A model generated the notes under the pieces. It did not search any database. It saw only the letters and a program-made list of their open reading frames with translations, and was not told where the DNA came from. A stretch of DNA of 9,027 nucleotides from Planctomycetota bacterium. GTDB lineage: Bacteria; Planctomycetota; Phycisphaerae; Sedimentisphaerales; Anaerohalosphaeraceae. The position numbers and the translations under genes were made by a program. How positions within the stretch are numbered: the first letter of the stretch is position 1; each line of letters begins with the position of its first letter. This document shows positions 6,355 through 9,027 of this stretch, in pieces. The stretch lies in contig VRUF01000071.1 of the NCBI GenBank assembly GCA_019456245.1, forward strand, positions 2,607-11,633, read 5' to 3'.

Positions 6355-8043
6355 TTAATCATTGATTAAATGCAGCAAGGGCAAAGGCCTGTCTACGTTT
6401 TCGATAAATTTCGGCCGCCCAGCCCATGGTGTCACACTCGAAACTCCCGTAAGATCCATCCAGTGCTGCAAGCGGGCAACGGGCAGGTTCCAGGTCATAT
6501 GGAAATGGTTGGCTGGGGCGTATTGTTTGTACTCTGTCATGCTTGCATACTTTGGCACAACAAATGTGTGCGGCCAGTCCGGAGTAGTTAAATCGCACAT
6601 TGCTTTACAAAGTTCCTGTGGAACCTCAGTTGTGTAAGCTTCATCCCAGATCATGCTGAACTTATTGTTAAGTGCGCTATACGCCACCCTGCCGGCAATA
6701 CCTTCAATCCCTGCAGGCGTCATAAATGTAACCGAATTACCACCGCCCGGAAAATATCCCTCATCAGCCAGCGGCATACTAATTCCACTCATGATCTGCT
6801 TTAATGATGCTCCGGGTTTTTTAGCCCAGTTAAAGGACGCACTCCCCGAGTTGTCGCCATCGACAAGGCCTTTTGTGATGTAGTCAGCGTTTTTGTCTAC
6901 CTTTACACCAATCTTCTTTGCAAGGGCCTGAATCTCCCAGCCTTCCCACACCTTTCTAAAGTCCATAAACAGCGGAGGATTACCGCCGCTAAGATATGTC
7001 ATAAACAGCATTGTAAGCAAGCCCTGTGCATCTGATTCGGTAGCATAAGGCAATGGAGCCTTTGGGCCGTTATGATCGAATGTGCTGTTAAACAGTGACT
7101 CCATGCAATCTGCAACCGGCAAAGGTGTTCCTCTTTGATCGCTGCCCCATTCCAGTTGACTCATAAAGCCGCCGCCTATGGCGTTGAGGTCTTTCATCAA
7201 ATCTCTGTTGATCAGATACATAGCAAGCGATTGATTAAATCTCTCGCTGTCTGCTTCGGTCTTCAGTTCTAAGCGTTTGCCGATATTTTTGTCGATCCAT
7301 GCTCTTAGCTCTTTAAGTTCTTTTTGTTTGTATGCTTTTTTGGCGAGCATATCAGAAAGCAGTTTCATGTCCAGCCGGGCTATCTCAATGCCGAATGTAT
7401 TTCTCGTAGGGATAATGTGCGCCAATGCGGTTTCCATTCCCATCGAATCATGTCCGAAGATCATCACACGCCTGCCCCTTAGCGCAACGGCAGTTACCGC
7501 CCCATAACACCAGTCAATCAGATTGGTCGCGGTCTGCTTGCTCATTTTGGGTTTGCTTCCGGTGTCGGGCCAGTTACCGACGTTAAGCGTAACCAGTTTG
7601 CCGTATTGACTTATCGCACCGGCCAGTGCGTGTGCGTATACAACGCCCGGTTTAGGTCCGCTGTTTCCGCATGTAATGTTGATCGGGGTATCTTTCGCGA
7701 ATTGCTGCAAAAGAGAGATCGCAGTTAGCTGCGGATACGCCCACGTATCGGGCGCACAAACGAGAATATTGACGCCGGCTTTTCGAAACTGCTGGGCAAC
7801 GATATCGGCCTGGGCTTCGCTGTCGACAAGAATATCAGAATAAACAACCTCCACAGGAGTATTGTCAGGAAGCATTACAGAACCGCTTATCGTATCGGCT
7901 ACCATTGACACAACGTTTTGGACTCGTGTGCGGCTGTCCTGGTCAATACGAGGATCGCAGGGACTGAACACCCCTATAACAGGAACCTGCGGCTGAGCTT
8001 TTCTTATCACGGGTAAACACCGGGCATTTATCTTTTTAGCCAT
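6355..8043 (-). CDS. fucI: L-fucose isomerase family protein (FucI-like)
   Basis: L-fucose isomerase converts L-fucose to L-fuculose in the cytoplasm using Mn2+, the first step of fucose use; some family members act on D-arabinose or related sugars. At 562 residues it is slightly shorter than E. coli FucI (591, from memory). The N-terminal domain begins with VPVIGVFSPCDPRIDQDSRT (20-39). SGPKPGVVYAHALAGAISQ (128-146) and the RGRRVMIFGHDSMGM block (189-203) match the family. Putative metal ligands are E336 in ATESDA and D361 in FMDFRK, spaced 25 residues apart, close to E337/D361 of E. coli. A His in NHFHMTW (512-518) would be the third. YFPGGGNSVTFMTPAG (430-445) is also typical. AAGGA (8053-8057) lies nine bases before ATG. 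A strong promoter with an overlapping inverted repeat lies upstream, so regulated expression is likely. Next to a sulfatase and a glycosidase remnant, use of fucose from a sulfated polysaccharide is a reasonable idea. The substrate is not proven. Confidence 0.85.
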   Translation of the reverse strand: MAKKINARCLPVIRKAQPQVPVIGVFSPCDPRIDQDSRTRVQNVVSMVADTISGSVMLPDNTPVEVVYSDILVDSEAQADIVAQQFRKAGVNILVCAPDTWAYPQLTAISLLQQFAKDTPINITCGNSGPKPGVVYAHALAGAISQYGKLVTLNVGNWPDTGSKPKMSKQTATNLIDWCYGAVTAVALRGRRVMIFGHDSMGMETALAHIIPTRNTFGIEIARLDMKLLSDMLAKKAYKQKELKELRAWIDKNIGKRLELKTEADSERFNQSLAMYLINRDLMKDLNAIGGGFMSQLEWGSDQRGTPLPVADCMESLFNSTFDHNGPKAPLPYATESDAQGLLTMLFMTYLSGGNPPLFMDFRKVWEGWEIQALAKKIGVKVDKNADYITKGLVDGDNSGSASFNWAKKPGASLKQIMSGISMPLADEGYFPGGGNSVTFMTPAGIEGIAGRVAYSALNNKFSMIWDEAYTTEVPQELCKAMCDLTTPDWPHTFVVPKYASMTEYKQYAPANHFHMTWNLPVARLQHWMDLTGVSSVTPWAGRPKFIENVDRPLPLLHLIND

Positions 8044-8114
8044 TACTGTAATTCCTTAAAATCTCTCGAATTTTACATTTACACGGTTTAAAAGCATATT
8101 TTCTATGTACGACA

Positions 8115-8130
8115 TCGATGATCATATCGA
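8115..8130. promoter_or_regulatory. Inverted repeat over the -10 box, possible operator
   Basis: TCGAT (8115-8119) and ATCGA (8126-8130) form a five-base dyad with a six-base gap that covers the -10 box and the start point of the fucose isomerase promoter. A repressor bound here would block transcription. The arms are short, so this is suggestive only. Confidence 0.4.
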
Positions 8131-8149
8131 GATCACCTTAAACTGTCAA
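8121..8149 (-). promoter_or_regulatory. Sigma-70-type promoter of the fucose isomerase gene
   Basis: On the minus strand TTGACA (8149-8144, perfect -35) is followed after exactly 17 bases by TATGAT (8126-8121, five of six matches to the -10). Transcription would start near 8114, leaving a leader of about 70 bases before ATG 8043. Confidence 0.75.
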
Positions 8150-8227
8150 AGATTAAATGCGGTGGTAAAGCGGTGCCGTGTTTGGCTGGAGGGTTAAGCT
8201 ATTAGCTAAGGGCTATAACGGCTGTTT

Positions 8228-9022
8228 TTATTTTTCCCCCTCAACCCCCGCAGCGGGGGTTTCGACTGAACGAGAATTTAAGCTGTCTGAGGCTTTTAGT
8301 TCATCCTTCATAGCAAGTCTAAACACCTCTACGCTGCCATTTCTATTTCCACTGGCAAGTATGCTTTTGTCATCAGAAAAGGCTACACTATCTATTCCTC
8401 CTCCAGCCGAATCTGAAACCCGTGACCCAGCCAACATTTTCTGAATTGCCCTTGTTTTAATGTCCCATACAGCAATAGAGCCATCCTCAATCACAGTAGC
8501 CGCTGTCTTACAGTCTCGCGATATAATTGTCATTAGCATGGGAATCATTCTATTCTGTGGCCCTAATCTTAATCTGTTTATGGTTTTTTCTGGATTGATA
8601 GAGTCAGGCAGTTCAACCATTCGTATTTGCTCGTCATTTTGAGGATTCCAAAACCGAATCCCATCCGGTGCCGTAATTGCAACACTATTGCTATCAGGAC
8701 AAAAAACAATTGAACCTATTTCAGAAATTCTCTTTATATGTAAAGCCCCAACCAACTGACCGTTTGAAACATTCCCAATAGATATCCTTCCGGTTCGACT
8801 TAAAGCTGCAATAAATCTACTGTCACCTGAAAAGGACATGGAAATCATCCTGTCACCTTTATTGCCAAGAATATAGAGTAGTTTACTGCTTTCAATGTCC
8901 CATAGCTGTATCGTTCCATCAGCAGCACAACTACCTAACATTTTGCCTTCATGTGATAAGGCGACGGCATAAATACTCCCCTGTGTAACAGGAAATGAAT
9001 TGATCATTATCATTGATTTCAT
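8228..9022 (-). CDS. WD40-repeat protein, probably 5'-truncated by the window edge
   Basis: Five WD40-like repeats can be seen at about 15-47 (ending DGTIQLWDIE), 57-92, 101-130 (DGIRFWNP), 163-195 (DGSIAVWDIK) and 209-237 (NGSVEVFRLA). WD40 proteins form beta-propellers, usually of seven blades, and act as protein-binding scaffolds; no partner can be named. Five visible blades suggest that one or two more are encoded upstream. The frame is still open at the window edge, with a sense codon before the ATG at 9022, and no ribosome site can be seen, so this ATG may be internal. No signal peptide is visible in the part present. The last 25 residues after the final repeat are polar, and the codons for TPAAGV form a perfect GC-rich palindrome. 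It ends about 80 bases upstream of the fucose isomerase promoter; no terminator is visible between them. Confidence 0.75.
   Translation of the reverse strand: MKSMIMINSFPVTQGSIYAVALSHEGKMLGSCAADGTIQLWDIESSKLLYILGNKGDRMISMSFSGDSRFIAALSRTGRISIGNVSNGQLVGALHIKRISEIGSIVFCPDSNSVAITAPDGIRFWNPQNDEQIRMVELPDSINPEKTINRLRLGPQNRMIPMLMTIISRDCKTAATVIEDGSIAVWDIKTRAIQKMLAGSRVSDSAGGGIDSVAFSDDKSILASGNRNGSVEVFRLAMKDELKASDSLNSRSVETPAAGVEGEK
8243..8261. repeat. Perfect GC-rich palindrome at the end of the WD40 gene
   Basis: AACCCCCGCAGCGGGGGTT has nine-base arms around one base. It lies inside the coding region, 13 bases before the stop codon. No T run follows in either direction, so it is not a standard terminator. 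It might act as an mRNA 3' structure or be a repeated palindromic unit. Confidence 0.5.
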
Positions 9023-9027
9023 GTCGT

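Noticed and set aside
8243..8261. Terminator of the WD40 gene
   Set aside because: The hairpin lies before the stop codon and has no T run on its 3' side in either direction.
1..9027. CRISPR array, insertion sequence, attachment site or defence system
   Set aside because: No spaced direct repeats, transposase or integrase motifs, terminal repeats, or known defence domains were seen; the tRNA has no visible second copy of its 3' end.

Overview
The window looks like part of a chromosome from a marine or sediment heterotroph, most likely of the Planctomycetota/Phycisphaerae type. That is an inference from a Tat-exported formylglycine sulfatase, a glycoside-hydrolase remnant with beta-propeller features, an L-fucose-isomerase-family protein, a DUF362 protein and a WD40 protein close together. 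No rRNA, plasmid, phage or transposase marker is visible to fix the taxon.

Left part, plus strand (1-3909). A decayed 3' end of a glycoside hydrolase (about 230-415) is followed by a 100-base spacer rich in palindromes, a Tat-signal sulfatase (515-2116), and a secreted M1-like metallopeptidase (2201-3781) that keeps HEIGH but lacks the usual third zinc ligand. A short open stretch in another frame after its stop (to 3909) looks like a leftover domain start.

Middle, minus strand (3900-5926). A convergent gene encodes a prephenate dehydratase with an ACT domain (PheA-like, phenylalanine synthesis) fused to a DUF362 domain. The DUF362 part is interrupted by a clean one-base frameshift near 4292. 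The C-terminal, cysteine-rich half of DUF362 continues in the next frame down to 3900.

Centre (5927-6354). A tRNA-Val(GAC) gene on the plus strand has its own promoter and a strong terminator. It carries C instead of the near-universal U at position 33. A 26-codon open remnant on the minus strand follows.

Right part, minus strand (6355-9027). An L-fucose-isomerase-family gene has a textbook promoter (TTGACA, 17 bases, TATGAT) overlapped by an inverted repeat, so a repressor-controlled sugar gene is plausible. Upstream lies the 3' part of a WD40-repeat gene that probably begins outside the window.

Together the sulfatase, glycosidase remnant and fucose isomerase suggest breakdown of sulfated, possibly fucose-containing polysaccharide: desulfation outside the cytoplasm, then isomerisation of the sugar inside. 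They lie on different strands around housekeeping genes (pheA, tRNA), so this is not one operon. No complete new defence or mobile system is visible. The most unusual items are the PheA-DUF362 fusion with its frameshift, the C33 tRNA and the altered M1 active site.
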